In this document: piece after piece, positions 1 through 8,555 of the stretch
Position numbering within the stretch: position 1 is the first letter of the stretch
How the letters are laid out: each line of letters opens with the position of its first letter
The notes under the pieces: model-generated
The model's database searches: none
What the model saw: the letters and a program-made list of their open reading frames with translations, nothing else
Told to the model about the DNA's origin: nothing
Assembly (NCBI GenBank): GCA_041550515.1
Contig: JBFEOQ010000023.1
Location: forward strand, 1-24,081
DNA length: 24,081 nt
Reading direction: 5' to 3'
Source of the DNA: PFL35 sp041550515
GTDB lineage: Archaea; Thermoplasmatota; E2; DHVEG-1
Translations under genes and position numbers: made by a program

Positions 1-77
1 AAGGGATTTTCTTTTGAAATTATTTGAAAATATTCCTCAGTAGTTTCTGGCATGTCATCACGGTAGGATTCATTCAT
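1..77 (-). CDS. 5' end of an unidentified gene running off the left edge
   Basis: Reading leftward from an ATG at 75-77 there are 25 open codons to the window edge. The peptide starts MNESYRDDMPETTEEYF and continues QIISKENP. The mix of acidic and hydrophobic residues looks like real protein rather than AT-rich noise. I do not recognise the family. No strong Shine-Dalgarno sequence precedes the ATG, and the 175 bases between it and the next gene are very AT-rich, as expected of a divergent promoter region. Only the N-terminus is visible, so both the call and the start are tentative. Confidence 0.45.
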   Translation of the reverse strand, partial: MNESYRDDMPETTEEYFQIISKENP

Positions 78-220
78 ATATATCGCATCTCTTTGAAAAA
101 TAATTAAATTAATAAATACATTTAATCGTTAAATAACTATAGTTATTGAATATTGAATAGAATCAATAATTCAAAAATAATTAATTCTAAGAGATAATTG
201 TAGAATTTTCTCCAAAACAT

Positions 221-230
221 AATTATATCT
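221..230 (+). promoter_or_regulatory. TATA-like box before the DUF3795 gene
   Basis: The sequence aattatatct lies about 23-32 bases before the ATG at 253, the spacing expected of an archaeal TATA box driving a leaderless or nearly leaderless transcript. No Shine-Dalgarno sequence lies before that ATG, which fits. The flanks are also AT-rich, so the exact box is uncertain. Confidence 0.3.
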
Positions 231-252
231 AAAATAATTTATATCAGATTTC

Positions 253-669
253 ATGAAACATCAAATAACAATAAAAATATCACAAATAACTCCATGTGGA
301 ATGAATTGTAGTATTTGCAGAGGTTATCTAAGAGAAAAGAATAAATGCCTAGGTTGCAGAGAAATAGATATAAATAAACCCATTAGTCGAGCAAAATGTA
401 AAATTAAAAACTGTATTGAATTGAAAAAAAATAACTTAAAATACTGCAATAAATGTAAACTATTTCCCTGTAATAGACTTAAAAATATTGATAAAAGATA
501 CAGAACAAAATATAATATGAGCATGATAGAAAATCTTGAAAATATAAATAAATTTGGTATCAGAAAATTTATTAAAAATGAAAAAATAAGATGGAGATGT
601 ATATACTGCGGATCTATAATATGTGTTCATGATGGAATTTGTTCAAATTGTGGAAAAAAGAAATTATAG
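253..669 (+). CDS. DUF3795 domain protein (Cys-rich, probably zinc-binding)
   Basis: A 138-residue cytosolic protein with the DUF3795 pattern: TPCGMNCSICRGYL near residue 13, then CLGC, an IKNC segment and YCNKCKLFPC, followed by the family-typical RYRTKY-MSMIENLE stretch and a C-terminal pair of CxxC-like knuckles (CIYCGSIIC, then CSNCG). Fifteen or so cysteines, mostly in CxxC spacing, imply several zinc sites. The function of DUF3795 proteins is not established; they are common in anaerobic archaea and bacteria. The gene stands alone between divergent neighbours, and its start is the first ATG after a TATA-like stretch. It ends in TAG, showing that amber is a normal stop here. Family assignment is firm; function is unknown. 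Confidence 0.88.
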   Translation: MKHQITIKISQITPCGMNCSICRGYLREKNKCLGCREIDINKPISRAKCKIKNCIELKKNNLKYCNKCKLFPCNRLKNIDKRYRTKYNMSMIENLENINKFGIRKFIKNEKIRWRCIYCGSIICVHDGICSNCGKKKL

Positions 670-831
670 CAATATTTTTTTGAAAAATATATTATTAACA
701 ATTAAACAAAAACCTGCTGAAAAAGATATCATGAATTATTTTTATTATTATTTGGTTAAACCTTTTTTATTATTTTAAAGATTTGACTTATTATATAAAA
801 CAAGACAGAGCTTATTGACTTTTCATAATGA

Positions 832-1377
832 TTAATTTTTTATAAATTCTAAAAAATAGACCCATTCATGAATCTTATGTTCATTATAATTCATCTTTAT
901 TAACTGCAAAACTTTTTCTCTTGCTAATCTTTCATTAATAGGTGGACCCATTGTTCCAGTATTTTTTTTCTGCCAGTCAATAACAATAATGCGCCCATCA
1001 GGTTTCAATGCTGCAAAACAAGTCTTTAGAAATTCTTTTGGATTATCAATTTCATGAAGAACCATCGATAGCAGGATAATATCTGCTTTTAGACCTATTA
1101 GTGAATCTCCGTTAATAATTTTTAAATTCTTACGATGACCACTTCTAATTTTAAGCTCTTGAATCATTTCTTCAGAAGCATCAATTGCGATAACAACGCC
1201 TTGTTCTCCAACGAAATCTAAAGCAGGAATACTGAAATAACCGATCCCGCTTCCAAAATCAATTAAAGTATCACCTCGTTTAATCTTCATTTTCTGCAAT
1301 AAATTTTCAACTGGTAGTATTTTTTTTCTTTCTTCACTTTCTAAACGAGAGAAATCACCTTGGAAACGATATGGCAT
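832..1377 (-). CDS. Class I SAM-dependent methyltransferase
   Basis: A 181-residue Rossmann-fold methyltransferase. Motif I (DFGSGIGYFSIP) binds S-adenosylmethionine, an acidic end of strand 2 (VVIAIDAS) contacts the ribose, then come NGDS, the motif IV-like region IILLSMVLHEIDNP, and GRIIVIDWQKK after the KPDG turn. The layout matches the UbiE/Methyltransf_11-like group common in archaea; the methyl acceptor cannot be predicted. I start at the ATG at 1377 (MPYRFQGDF), because this family often begins MPxxF. The frame stays open upstream to an ATG at 1428, but those 17 residues look unlike the family. No Shine-Dalgarno sequence is present; an AT-rich box near 1400-1409 would suit a leaderless transcript. 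It is transcribed toward the DUF3795 gene. Confidence 0.82.
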   Translation of the reverse strand: MPYRFQGDFSRLESEERKKILPVENLLQKMKIKRGDTLIDFGSGIGYFSIPALDFVGEQGVVIAIDASEEMIQELKIRSGHRKNLKIINGDSLIGLKADIILLSMVLHEIDNPKEFLKTCFAALKPDGRIIVIDWQKKNTGTMGPPINERLAREKVLQLIKMNYNEHKIHEWVYFLEFIKN

Positions 1378-1520
1378 TATATTCAAGAAGCTGATAGAAC
1401 ATATTAAAATCTTTACATTTCGGTACACTCGTAATTAAATAATTAAAAAATAAGTTCTGGTAAGAGATTTGAATACCATTTTACTGTTATTATTTGTTTA
1501 AACTTATAATACAAGGATAA

Positions 1521-1532
1521 AATATATATTTA
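1521..1532 (+). promoter_or_regulatory. TATA-like box before the 4-TM protein gene
   Basis: An alternating aatatatattta sequence centred about 21 bases before the ATG at 1548, with no Shine-Dalgarno sequence between them. This is the expected geometry of an archaeal core promoter with a leaderless transcript. The call rests on spacing and composition only. Confidence 0.4.
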
Positions 1533-1547
1533 AGAATAATACATATT

Positions 1548-2057
1548 ATGAATAGGAAGGTTAGAACTACGGAGAAAAGAACAATAAAAATATCTTTAAT
1601 CATATATATAGCATTATTATTAACTGCTACCCTAGATTTAGCTTTATCATATAATTATTATTTATCTGAGCCTGAAATTTTCATTAGTAACGAATCAAAC
1701 ATTGAGTTTGTTAAATTTCTGACACAAGGAGAATTCCCAACTAATAATTTCTTAAAATTCATTTTAGCACTACCAATACTATTATTTCTTTTAAGCTGGT
1801 TTGATGTAATACATGAAAATATGAATAATAAAACAATGAATTTTATTGAAAATTTTGGAAGAACAACAACATTAGCAATTCCAAGTTTATTTTGCGTATC
1901 TTACAGTTTCTCAGGTTTCACCTGGTATACAAATTCACAATTAATACATAATATTTTAACAATTATTCATACAATGATAAATAGTACAATAATGATTGTA
2001 TTATTATCTCTTATCATGTTAACTATTTTTCTTTTATTAATCAATAAATATAGTTAA
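1548..2057 (+). CDS. Orphan membrane protein with four predicted TM helices
   Basis: A 169-residue protein of unknown family. After a basic N-terminus (MNRKVRTTEKR) there are four hydrophobic segments: about residues 15-35, 63-83, 106-128 and 142-166. A polar loop with acidic residues (EPEIFISNESNIEF) joins TM1 and TM2, and by the positive-inside rule lies outside the cell. A short stretch (DVIHENMNNK) follows TM2. No catalytic or ligand motif was recognised. It sits alone on the plus strand between the divergent methyltransferase and the YdeI-like gene. Codon use and composition match the neighbours. The reading frame is convincing from its length and regular helix pattern, but no function can be assigned. 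Confidence 0.72.
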   Translation: MNRKVRTTEKRTIKISLIIYIALLLTATLDLALSYNYYLSEPEIFISNESNIEFVKFLTQGEFPTNNFLKFILALPILLFLLSWFDVIHENMNNKTMNFIENFGRTTTLAIPSLFCVSYSFSGFTWYTNSQLIHNILTIIHTMINSTIMIVLLSLIMLTIFLLLINKYS

Positions 2058-2248
2058 TATTTATTAGGAAAATTTTAATTAAAGAATTACTAATATATCA
2101 AGAATTTTATAAGATTAATCTTGCTATATAAATTAAAATGTAAAATAATAATTGAAGGATATCAAAACGATTCTTATAATATAATTATTTTAAATTTTCT
2201 CCAAAAATATTAAATTGATATTTCAATATTGATAATTTTGAAAAATTT

Positions 2249-2830
2249 ATGATTGATGTTGATTTGAATAAAACCATATTGTTTGAAGATAAAAAGAAAT
2301 GGAGAGAATGGTTAGAAAAAAATTATTTGAAATATAATGAAATCTGGTTAATCCATTATAAAAAAAATTCCAGTAAAATAGGTATAAATCATCGTGATGC
2401 TGTTGAAGAAGCTTTATGTTTTGGTTGGATTGATAGCACTCTTAAAAAAATTGATGAAGAAAGATATATCTTGAGATATACTCCTCGAAAGAAAAAAAGT
2501 GTATGGTCAAAAATAAATAAAGAAACAGCTGAGAAAATGATATTATTAGGTAAAATGACTCAATCAGGGTTTGATACAATTAATATAGCTAAGAAGCAAG
2601 GTCTCTGGGAAACAGCCTATACAAATAAAGTGAAGGATAGGTTACCCTCTGATTTAAAGAAAGCTCTTGTTTTAGATAAGGTTGCTTGGAATAATTTTCA
2701 AAATTTTGCAAATAGCTATAGAAATATGTATATTGGATGGATAAAAAATGCAAAAACAGATACAACAAGATTAAAAAGAATTAATGAAGTTGTTAAAAGA
2801 TCAAGAGAAAATAAAAAACCTGGAATTTAA
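2249..2830 (+). CDS. YdeI/OmpD-associated (OmdA) family protein
   Basis: A 193-residue protein that follows the YdeI/OmdA family along its whole length: an N-terminal segment with KKWREWLEKN, EIWLIHYKK, the signature EALCFGWIDSTLKKID, a TPRKKKSVWSKIN stretch, then NFANSYRNMYIGWI and a basic tail ending KRSRENKKPGI. Bacterial members are annotated as YdeI/OmpD-associated or 'bacteriocin-protection' proteins. That phenotype does not transfer to an archaeon, and the molecular activity is unknown. No signal peptide or TM segment is visible, so it should be cytosolic. No Shine-Dalgarno sequence precedes the ATG. A 14-base string (2193-2206) identical to one before the DUF3795 gene lies 42 bases upstream. 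Confidence 0.87.
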   Translation: MIDVDLNKTILFEDKKKWREWLEKNYLKYNEIWLIHYKKNSSKIGINHRDAVEEALCFGWIDSTLKKIDEERYILRYTPRKKKSVWSKINKETAEKMILLGKMTQSGFDTINIAKKQGLWETAYTNKVKDRLPSDLKKALVLDKVAWNNFQNFANSYRNMYIGWIKNAKTDTTRLKRINEVVKRSRENKKPGI

Positions 2831-2935
2831 GGAAAACTATTAGAGAAATTTGAGTATTCCTTAATGATTGTGAGTAATATTAATAAATAAAATCCATATC
2901 AACTTTTAGAGTTTTATTAGAGATATTTAAAAATA

Positions 2936-4579
2936 TTAAAATTTTGCTGCAATAGGCATTCTTCTACCCATCCCGAAGGCTTTTGTAGTTACTTTTAATC
3001 CTGGAGCTACTTGTCTCCTTTTATATTCATTTCTATTAACAGCATTTACTATCCATTTTACTATCTCAGGATTAAAATTAAGATCAAGTATATTTTCCAA
3101 TGAGTAACCTTCATCTACATAGTAATTCAATATTTGATCAAGAATATCATATTCTGGTAAGAAATCTTGATCTTTTTGATCAGGTTTTAACTCTGCTGAA
3201 GGTTTCTTTTTTATAATTTCTTCTGGTATAACCTTGGATTTATGATTTATAAAATGAGCTAATTTATACACCATGGTTTTTGGTACATCAGAGATAACAG
3301 CTAATCCTCCGCTCATATCCCCATATAGAGTACAGTATCCTACGGCAAGCTCACTTTTATTACCTGTGGATAATACAAGATAGCCGTACTTATTCGACAG
3401 TGCCATAAGAATATTACCTCTTATCCTAGCTTGAATATTCTCTAAAGTAACATCTATTTCATTGTTTAATTTCAAAGGCTCTGTAAGCGATTTAATATAG
3501 GTTTTATAAATTGAAGATATAGGTACGATTTTAAATTTTATACCAAGGTTATTTGCAATCTTTCTAGAGTCTTCTATACTACCTTTTGAAGAGTAAGGTC
3601 CAGGCATTGTAACACCAAGAACATTACTATTACCTATTGCTTCTTTAGCTAAACAGCAAACAACTGCAGAATCAATTCCACCGGATAACCCTAAAACAAC
3701 TTTTGAAAAACCACATTTTTTTATATAATCCTTTAAACCTAAAATTAGTGCCTCATAGACGCTTTCTATTTTATTCTGTGGATGGTAAATAACTGATTTC
3801 CTACTTAACTTTGTATCGATCGTTTGTATATGCTCTTGAAAAGACGGGAATACTTCCAAAGGTTTTCCATTTTTATCAACACATATACTCCTTCCATCAA
3901 AAATTAGTTCATCGTTACCTCCTACTTGATTCACAAAAATAAAAGGTATTTGATGTTTTATTGCATGATTTTGAATAATATGGAATCTAATTTCTTCCTT
4001 ACCAATATAAAATGGAGAAGCTGAGATATTTATAAACAATGTAGCTCCTTTATTTGCTAATATCTCCAAAGGATCAAAAGGATAAAAACGTTTTAAACAT
4101 AAATCTGGATCGTTCCATGCATCTTCACAAATAGAAATTCCTAATATTTGATCCTTGAATGGAGTTACATGAATTTCTCCTGCAGAGTCAAAGTATCGTG
4201 TCTCATCAAAGACATCGTAGGTTGGTAGAAGAGATTTGTATTGTTTGTCAAGTATCTCTCCTTGGAAAACAAATACTGCAGTATTGAAAAGCCCTTTACC
4301 TGTTTTTTTCTTTATTCGTAGAGGTGCTCCGAAAATTATTCCTGTCTCAGGATATTCCTTTGAAATACTTAATAATGTCTTTATATTTTTTTCAATTTTT
4401 TGAATAAACCATGATTTTTCTAAGAGATCTCTTGGCGGGTATCCGGAGAGAAAAAGTTCTGAGAATATTACTATATCAGGTAAATCTTTTTTTGATTCTG
4501 ATAGCGTTGAAATTATTTTTTCTAAGTTACCATTTACATCTCCAATTAAAGGATTTAGTTGTGCAATGGTCACCCTCAT
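2936..4579 (-). CDS. nadE: Glutamine-dependent NAD+ synthetase
   Basis: A 547-residue two-domain enzyme making NAD+ from deamido-NAD+ and ATP, with ammonia taken from glutamine. Residues 1 to about 250 are a nitrilase-fold glutaminase with its triad visible: E41 in FSELFLSGYPP, K115 in KSLLPTYDVFDE, C151 in ISICEDAWND. Residues about 270-547 form the synthetase, with the ATP PP-loop SGGIDS at 299-304 and the conserved STGNKSE and KPSAELKPDQKDQD segments. The length is normal for the bacterial-type fused enzyme; many archaea have only the ammonia-dependent single-domain NadE. A GAGG lies 8 bases before the ATG. It is the last gene of a minus-strand series, 50 bases after the DUF255 gene, so co-transcription is likely but not certain. 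Confidence 0.95.
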   Translation of the reverse strand: MRVTIAQLNPLIGDVNGNLEKIISTLSESKKDLPDIVIFSELFLSGYPPRDLLEKSWFIQKIEKNIKTLLSISKEYPETGIIFGAPLRIKKKTGKGLFNTAVFVFQGEILDKQYKSLLPTYDVFDETRYFDSAGEIHVTPFKDQILGISICEDAWNDPDLCLKRFYPFDPLEILANKGATLFINISASPFYIGKEEIRFHIIQNHAIKHQIPFIFVNQVGGNDELIFDGRSICVDKNGKPLEVFPSFQEHIQTIDTKLSRKSVIYHPQNKIESVYEALILGLKDYIKKCGFSKVVLGLSGGIDSAVVCCLAKEAIGNSNVLGVTMPGPYSSKGSIEDSRKIANNLGIKFKIVPISSIYKTYIKSLTEPLKLNNEIDVTLENIQARIRGNILMALSNKYGYLVLSTGNKSELAVGYCTLYGDMSGGLAVISDVPKTMVYKLAHFINHKSKVIPEEIIKKKPSAELKPDQKDQDFLPEYDILDQILNYYVDEGYSLENILDLNFNPEIVKWIVNAVNRNEYKRRQVAPGLKVTTKAFGMGRRMPIAAKF

Positions 4580-4629
4580 TTTATGAATCCTCGAAAATTT
4601 ATTACTAATTAATGTACAAGCTATCTATA

Positions 4630-6714
4630 TTATTTATTTAAAAATTTTTTAATTTCCTTGAAATTGTTAGTAGGTAGTTGACATTGTTGATCTTTACAGA
4701 TATAAATAGTTGTTTGATTTTTTATTTGAGTATAATTTTTTATATATGGAATTAACTTTGTAATTATTAACTCTTTTAATTTTATATCTTTTAAAATTAT
4801 TACTTTATTTGGTTGATAAATTGAATGTATATTTTGAATTATTTTCTGTGTAATTTTATTATCTTTATTTCCTACAATCACGATTTCATAGGATGGTCCG
4901 ATGACAAAATCTAGACTTGTCATCATTTGAGTGAAGCTACCTGGATTTTTATTTACTTGATTTGAAAATGCTTTTGATAATTCTATTGCTTTTTTTTCTA
5001 GATTAATATTTCCAGTTATTCTTGCAAGTCTCGTAAGATTATAAAATGATATTGAATTTGCAGAAGGAATTGCACCATCATATATTTCTTTAGTTCGAGT
5101 TAATAATTTTTCATTTGTATCTGATGTGAAATATAAGCCACCATTTTTTTTATCCCAAAAATGATTTATCAGATGATCGTTTAAATCAAGTGAAATTTGC
5201 AGATATTTAGGATTTAATGTTGCTTGATATATTTCGATAAGTCCTAGAATTAAAAAAGCATAGTCATCTGCATAACCTGAGATTTTTACATTATTTTCCC
5301 TATATCTATGAAATAGTTCTCCATTTTTTTTCTTCATTTTTTTTAAGATAAAATTAAGTGCTTTTTCTGCACTCTTAATAATATTTTTATTTTCAAAAAC
5401 TTGTGCTGCTTTTGCAAGAGCAGCGATCATAAGACCATTCCAATCGGTTAGAATTTTATCATCTTTTTCAGGATGAATTCTCTTTTCACGTTTTTTATAA
5501 AGTTTTTTTCTTATTTTTTCTAATTTTTGAAATAACTCTTTTTCTGTTAATTTATAATATTTAGCAAAATCTCTTGAGCTCATTGTTTGATATAAAATAT
5601 TTTTATCATCTGTTTTACCTATTTCTGATTTAAAGTTTCCATTCTTTTTAATATTATAATATTTTTCAATTAAATCAAATTCTTGTGGTGTAAGAATTTT
5701 TTTTAACTCTTCATAATCCCAAATATAAAATTTACCTTCTTGTCCTTCTGAATCTGCATCTTCTGCAGAATAAAATCCTCCTTCTTCTGATGTCATATCA
5801 CGAAGAACATAGTTAATTATTTCTTCTGCAGTTTTTTTAAATATTTGTTTTTTTGTTGCTTGATATGCCTCAGTATATACCATTATTAGAAGAGCCTGGT
5901 CATATAACATTTTTTCAAAATGAGGAAGAATCCAATTATTGTCGGTTGAATAGCGATGGAATCCAAAACCTATATGGTCATATATTCCTCCCTGTCTCAT
6001 CTGCTCAAGCGTTGTCTCTACCATTTTCAAGGAATATTTATTCCCTGTTCTTTTCCAATATCTAATTAGAAATATTAGATTATGTGGTATTGGAAATTTC
6101 GGTTGAGAACCAAATCCTCCATTTATTTCATCAAATGAGTTTAAAAGTTGATTGTATGTATTATCTAGAGTAGCTTTTGTGAATTCTAATCCTTGATTTG
6201 ATTTTGTAAATTTTTGTAAAGTAGTTGCTATTTCACTTGCTGATTTTAACAATTTATTGGTATTTTGCTCCCAGAGATTTTTTATTTCTGGAATGAGCTC
6301 CATCATACCTTTAATACCATATCTTGTCTCCTTTGGAAGATATGTAGCTGCAAAAAATGGTTTTTTATCAGGTGTCATAACAATTGTAAGAGGCCAACCT
6401 CCTCTTCCAGATATAAGCTGGCAGACATTCATATAAATTTTATCAATATCTGGTCTTTCTTCTCTATCTACTTTTATACAAATAAAAGTGTCATTAAGAA
6501 GTTTTGCTACTTTTTTATCTTCGAATGACTCATGTGCCATAACATGGCACCAATGGCAAGTTGAGTAACCTATTGATAAAAAAATTGGTTTGTTTTTTCT
6601 TTTTGCTAAATTAAAAGCTTCATTACTCCAGGGATACCAATCTACTGGATTTTTTACATGTTGTAGAAGATAAGGACTTTTTTCATTTTTTAGATGATTT
6701 TTTGGTATATCCAT
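4630..6714 (-). CDS. Thioredoxin-domain DUF255 (YyaL/Spata20-like) protein
   Basis: A 694-residue cytosolic protein. Residues about 1-165 are the DUF255 thioredoxin-like domain, opening with the family signature KSPYLLQHVKNPVDWYPW and carrying the CHWCH redox motif at 53-57 (C53 and C56). It continues with the typical DREERPDIDKIYM and RGGWPLTIVMTPD stretches. The rest is an (alpha/alpha) barrel like that of N-acylglucosamine 2-epimerases, including GGFGSQPKFPIP, GGIYDHIGFGFHRYSTD, HFEKMLYDQA, FYSAEDADSEGQEGKFYIW and LTDWNGLMIAALA. The family is widespread and highly conserved, but its reaction is not established. The gene starts 3 bases after the SagB-like gene ends; its Shine-Dalgarno GGAG lies in the last sense codons of that gene, so translation is probably coupled. 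Length is normal for the family. Confidence 0.93.
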   Translation of the reverse strand: MDIPKNHLKNEKSPYLLQHVKNPVDWYPWSNEAFNLAKRKNKPIFLSIGYSTCHWCHVMAHESFEDKKVAKLLNDTFICIKVDREERPDIDKIYMNVCQLISGRGGWPLTIVMTPDKKPFFAATYLPKETRYGIKGMMELIPEIKNLWEQNTNKLLKSASEIATTLQKFTKSNQGLEFTKATLDNTYNQLLNSFDEINGGFGSQPKFPIPHNLIFLIRYWKRTGNKYSLKMVETTLEQMRQGGIYDHIGFGFHRYSTDNNWILPHFEKMLYDQALLIMVYTEAYQATKKQIFKKTAEEIINYVLRDMTSEEGGFYSAEDADSEGQEGKFYIWDYEELKKILTPQEFDLIEKYYNIKKNGNFKSEIGKTDDKNILYQTMSSRDFAKYYKLTEKELFQKLEKIRKKLYKKREKRIHPEKDDKILTDWNGLMIAALAKAAQVFENKNIIKSAEKALNFILKKMKKKNGELFHRYRENNVKISGYADDYAFLILGLIEIYQATLNPKYLQISLDLNDHLINHFWDKKNGGLYFTSDTNEKLLTRTKEIYDGAIPSANSISFYNLTRLARITGNINLEKKAIELSKAFSNQVNKNPGSFTQMMTSLDFVIGPSYEIVIVGNKDNKITQKIIQNIHSIYQPNKVIILKDIKLKELIITKLIPYIKNYTQIKNQTTIYICKDQQCQLPTNNFKEIKKFLNK

Positions 6715-6717
6715 TAT

Positions 6718-7473
6718 TTATTCTCCGAATGGGACACCAACTACAGTAAGATATATAGTACTCTCCGTTACACCATCAATATCGATTATTTGATTAACTT
6801 CATCATCATATAAAGCAGCTATTTGACATGTTCCTAAATTTATACTAGTTGCACTTAATGCAAGATTTTCTGCTATATGACCTGCATCAAGGTAAATATA
6901 GCGATAAGCTCTCTGACCATATTTACATTTTGAACGATTAAAAATAGCTGTCCAAATAAAGACCGCTGCAGCATGATAACACATATGTTGATCTAATGCA
7001 GCCTCTTTGATAACTGATCGATAATCTCCTTTTTTTATCTCTTCAAGATGATGAGATTTAATGTTATAATGATACACACCTTGTTCAATATTTTTTACAT
7101 TGTTTATTACAATATATGTTTCAATCGGATATAATGCACCTGCAGATGGTGCTGTACGATAATCAAAAGTACCCTCCCTTCTTTGTAAACCTGTAGAAGC
7201 CCAGATTAGATAAGATAGTTGTTCTTTTGATAATGACTTTTTTGAAAAATTCCTTATACTTCTCCTATTAAGAATTGCATAGTTGAAGTTTTCAGTTTTA
7301 ATATTATTTGGTTTAGGAAGTTCGATCTTTTGACTATCTGGATAACTTTTATATAACTCAGGTTGCAAAGACCAATTTGGACTATCACCAAATCTATTTC
7401 GATAATATTTCGTTTCCTTCTGAAATTTATCACCGATTTTTTCTATTGTAATGTGATCACACCCCAATTTCAA
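6718..7473 (-). CDS. SagB-type nitroreductase-family oxidoreductase
   Basis: A 251-residue flavoprotein of the nitroreductase fold, SagB/ThcOx-type branch. The N-terminal ~60 residues (IGDKFQKETKYYRNRF and onward) are the usual SagB lead-in. The flavin domain starts at the phosphate-binding NRRSIRNF (69-76) and includes APSAGALYPIETYIV, a GVYHYN strand and GHIAENLALSATSINLGTC. SagB proteins oxidise azolines in RiPP toxins, but no YcaO, precursor peptide or maturation partner is present here, so a stand-alone FMN redox role is more likely. The frame has no ATG near the start; TTG at 7473 (followed by a second TTG two codons on) is the only reasonable start. A TATA-like stretch (catataatgtat, reverse strand) lies about 35-50 bases upstream. 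It probably heads the set with the DUF255 protein and nadE. Confidence 0.87.
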   Translation of the reverse strand: MKLGCDHITIEKIGDKFQKETKYYRNRFGDSPNWSLQPELYKSYPDSQKIELPKPNNIKTENFNYAILNRRSIRNFSKKSLSKEQLSYLIWASTGLQRREGTFDYRTAPSAGALYPIETYIVINNVKNIEQGVYHYNIKSHHLEEIKKGDYRSVIKEAALDQHMCYHAAAVFIWTAIFNRSKCKYGQRAYRYIYLDAGHIAENLALSATSINLGTCQIAALYDDEVNQIIDIDGVTESTIYLTVVGVPFGE

Positions 7474-7640
7474 TGAAAAAAGTATTGATAATTAATAAAA
7501 CTATTGGAGAAATACATTATATGTAAAAAATCTTGTTGATTTTAAATGAATAATATGAGAATTTCAATTGAATTTACTCTTTTTTATAAATTTTTGTATT
7601 AAATACGCTTTTCTCATTAAAACCATGCTGGATTTGATCT

Positions 7641-8111
7641 TTATTCCCAAATAATGCTACCTTTATTTGAAAGTTGATAAATTTCATCTTCAAGGATTCT
7701 TTGATGATTTCTTTCATCCTGTGATAAATTAAAAAAGATTTTTTTACTTTCTTCATCATCGAATAAATGTGCAATTCTAATGTATCTTTCTTGAGCTTTG
7801 ATTTCCGCGTCAATTGCCATATTTATCACTGTGATAATTTCATCTTTATTTGATTCGATCTCTCCTTCAATTTCAGGTTTAATAGAAATATCTCGAGTTG
7901 TTATATCAAGTGTTTGAATTTCAATATTATTCTTACGCGATTCAATAATATTTTTCACATGCTCATAATGGTTTTGTTCAAACTCAGCAAGTTCTTTAAA
8001 GAGTTTCTTACCAGCTTGACTTTGAGCCTTTATAGATGCATCTTCATAGAACTTTATTGCTTCAAGTTCACTTTTCATCGCCTCAATTAAAAGATTATCA
8101 AGATCAGACAT
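7641..8111 (-). CDS. Ferritin-like (rubrerythrin-type) di-iron protein
   Basis: A 156-residue four-helix protein. Two half-sites can be seen: E17 in helix 1 with E45-x2-H48 in helix 2 (EFEQNHYEH), then E103 in helix 3 (MAIDAEIKAQERY) with E133-x2-H136 in helix 4 (SQDERNHQRIL). This is the E/ExxH ... E/ExxH ligand pattern of ferritin-like di-iron proteins. There is no C-terminal rubredoxin CxxC domain, so it is a short, rubrerythrin-like form. Such proteins usually reduce peroxide or handle iron, but the exact reaction cannot be read from sequence. A strong GGAGG 8 bases before the ATG fixes the start. The gap to the downstream SagB-like gene is about 170 bases and holds its own TATA-like box, so the two are probably separate transcripts. 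Confidence 0.85.
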   Translation of the reverse strand: MSDLDNLLIEAMKSELEAIKFYEDASIKAQSQAGKKLFKELAEFEQNHYEHVKNIIESRKNNIEIQTLDITTRDISIKPEIEGEIESNKDEIITVINMAIDAEIKAQERYIRIAHLFDDEESKKIFFNLSQDERNHQRILEDEIYQLSNKGSIIWE

Positions 8112-8343
8112 TTATTTATCCTCCTTTAAAATCAGATAGAGTAATAAATATCCATTTATTTAAGAATAGCTGTATTAATCAAAACTAGTAAATTTTTTTT
8201 TATTTCATATTAGTCTTGATTACTTCAAAAAGATTAAACCTATCGGTATGAAAACTAAATCCTCATTTTTTATGTTCAATTTAAAACCATAGATTTAATT
8301 ATTAAAAAAAAGATTTATTACAATGATAAGGAGAACTATAGTT

Positions 8344-8505
8344 ATGGATAAAATAGGATTATCTATTGGAATAATATGTGGGTTTGGGCTTGGTTTAATA
8401 TTAGGTAGTGAATTCACTGGGAGTTATATAACAATTTTAGGTGCAATTTTAATAGTAATCTCACTAATTTCAATGGGAATATTATCTTTTATAAAAAAGA
8501 AATAA
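8344..8505 (+). CDS. Small two-TM membrane protein
   Basis: A 53-residue hydrophobic protein: a short MDK N-terminus, TM1 around residues 4-21 with glycine spacing (IICGFGLGLILG), a turn with polar residues (SEFTGSY), TM2 around 28-48, and a basic KKK tail that would stay inside. AAGGAG at 8328-8333, ten bases before the ATG at 8344, favours this start over an in-frame ATG at 8323 that would place the ribosome-binding site inside the gene. No family recognised. It is followed on the same strand by an interrupted 4-TM gene (8556-8951), with which it may have formed an operon. Confidence 0.6.
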   Translation: MDKIGLSIGIICGFGLGLILGSEFTGSYITILGAILIVISLISMGILSFIKKK

Positions 8506-8555
8506 TTGTTATATTTTTTTAAGTTGGGGGAAAGATTATTAGATATTCTAAAGGG

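Noticed and set aside
6718..7473. SagB-like gene as part of a RiPP azoline cluster
   Set aside because: No YcaO cyclodehydratase, dehydratase partner, precursor peptide or export gene is within the window; its close partner is a DUF255 protein.
7574..7813. Minus-strand frame overlapping the ferritin-like gene
   Set aside because: It lies in another frame of a gene with clear di-iron ligands and a strong ribosome-binding site, and its own sequence has no pattern.
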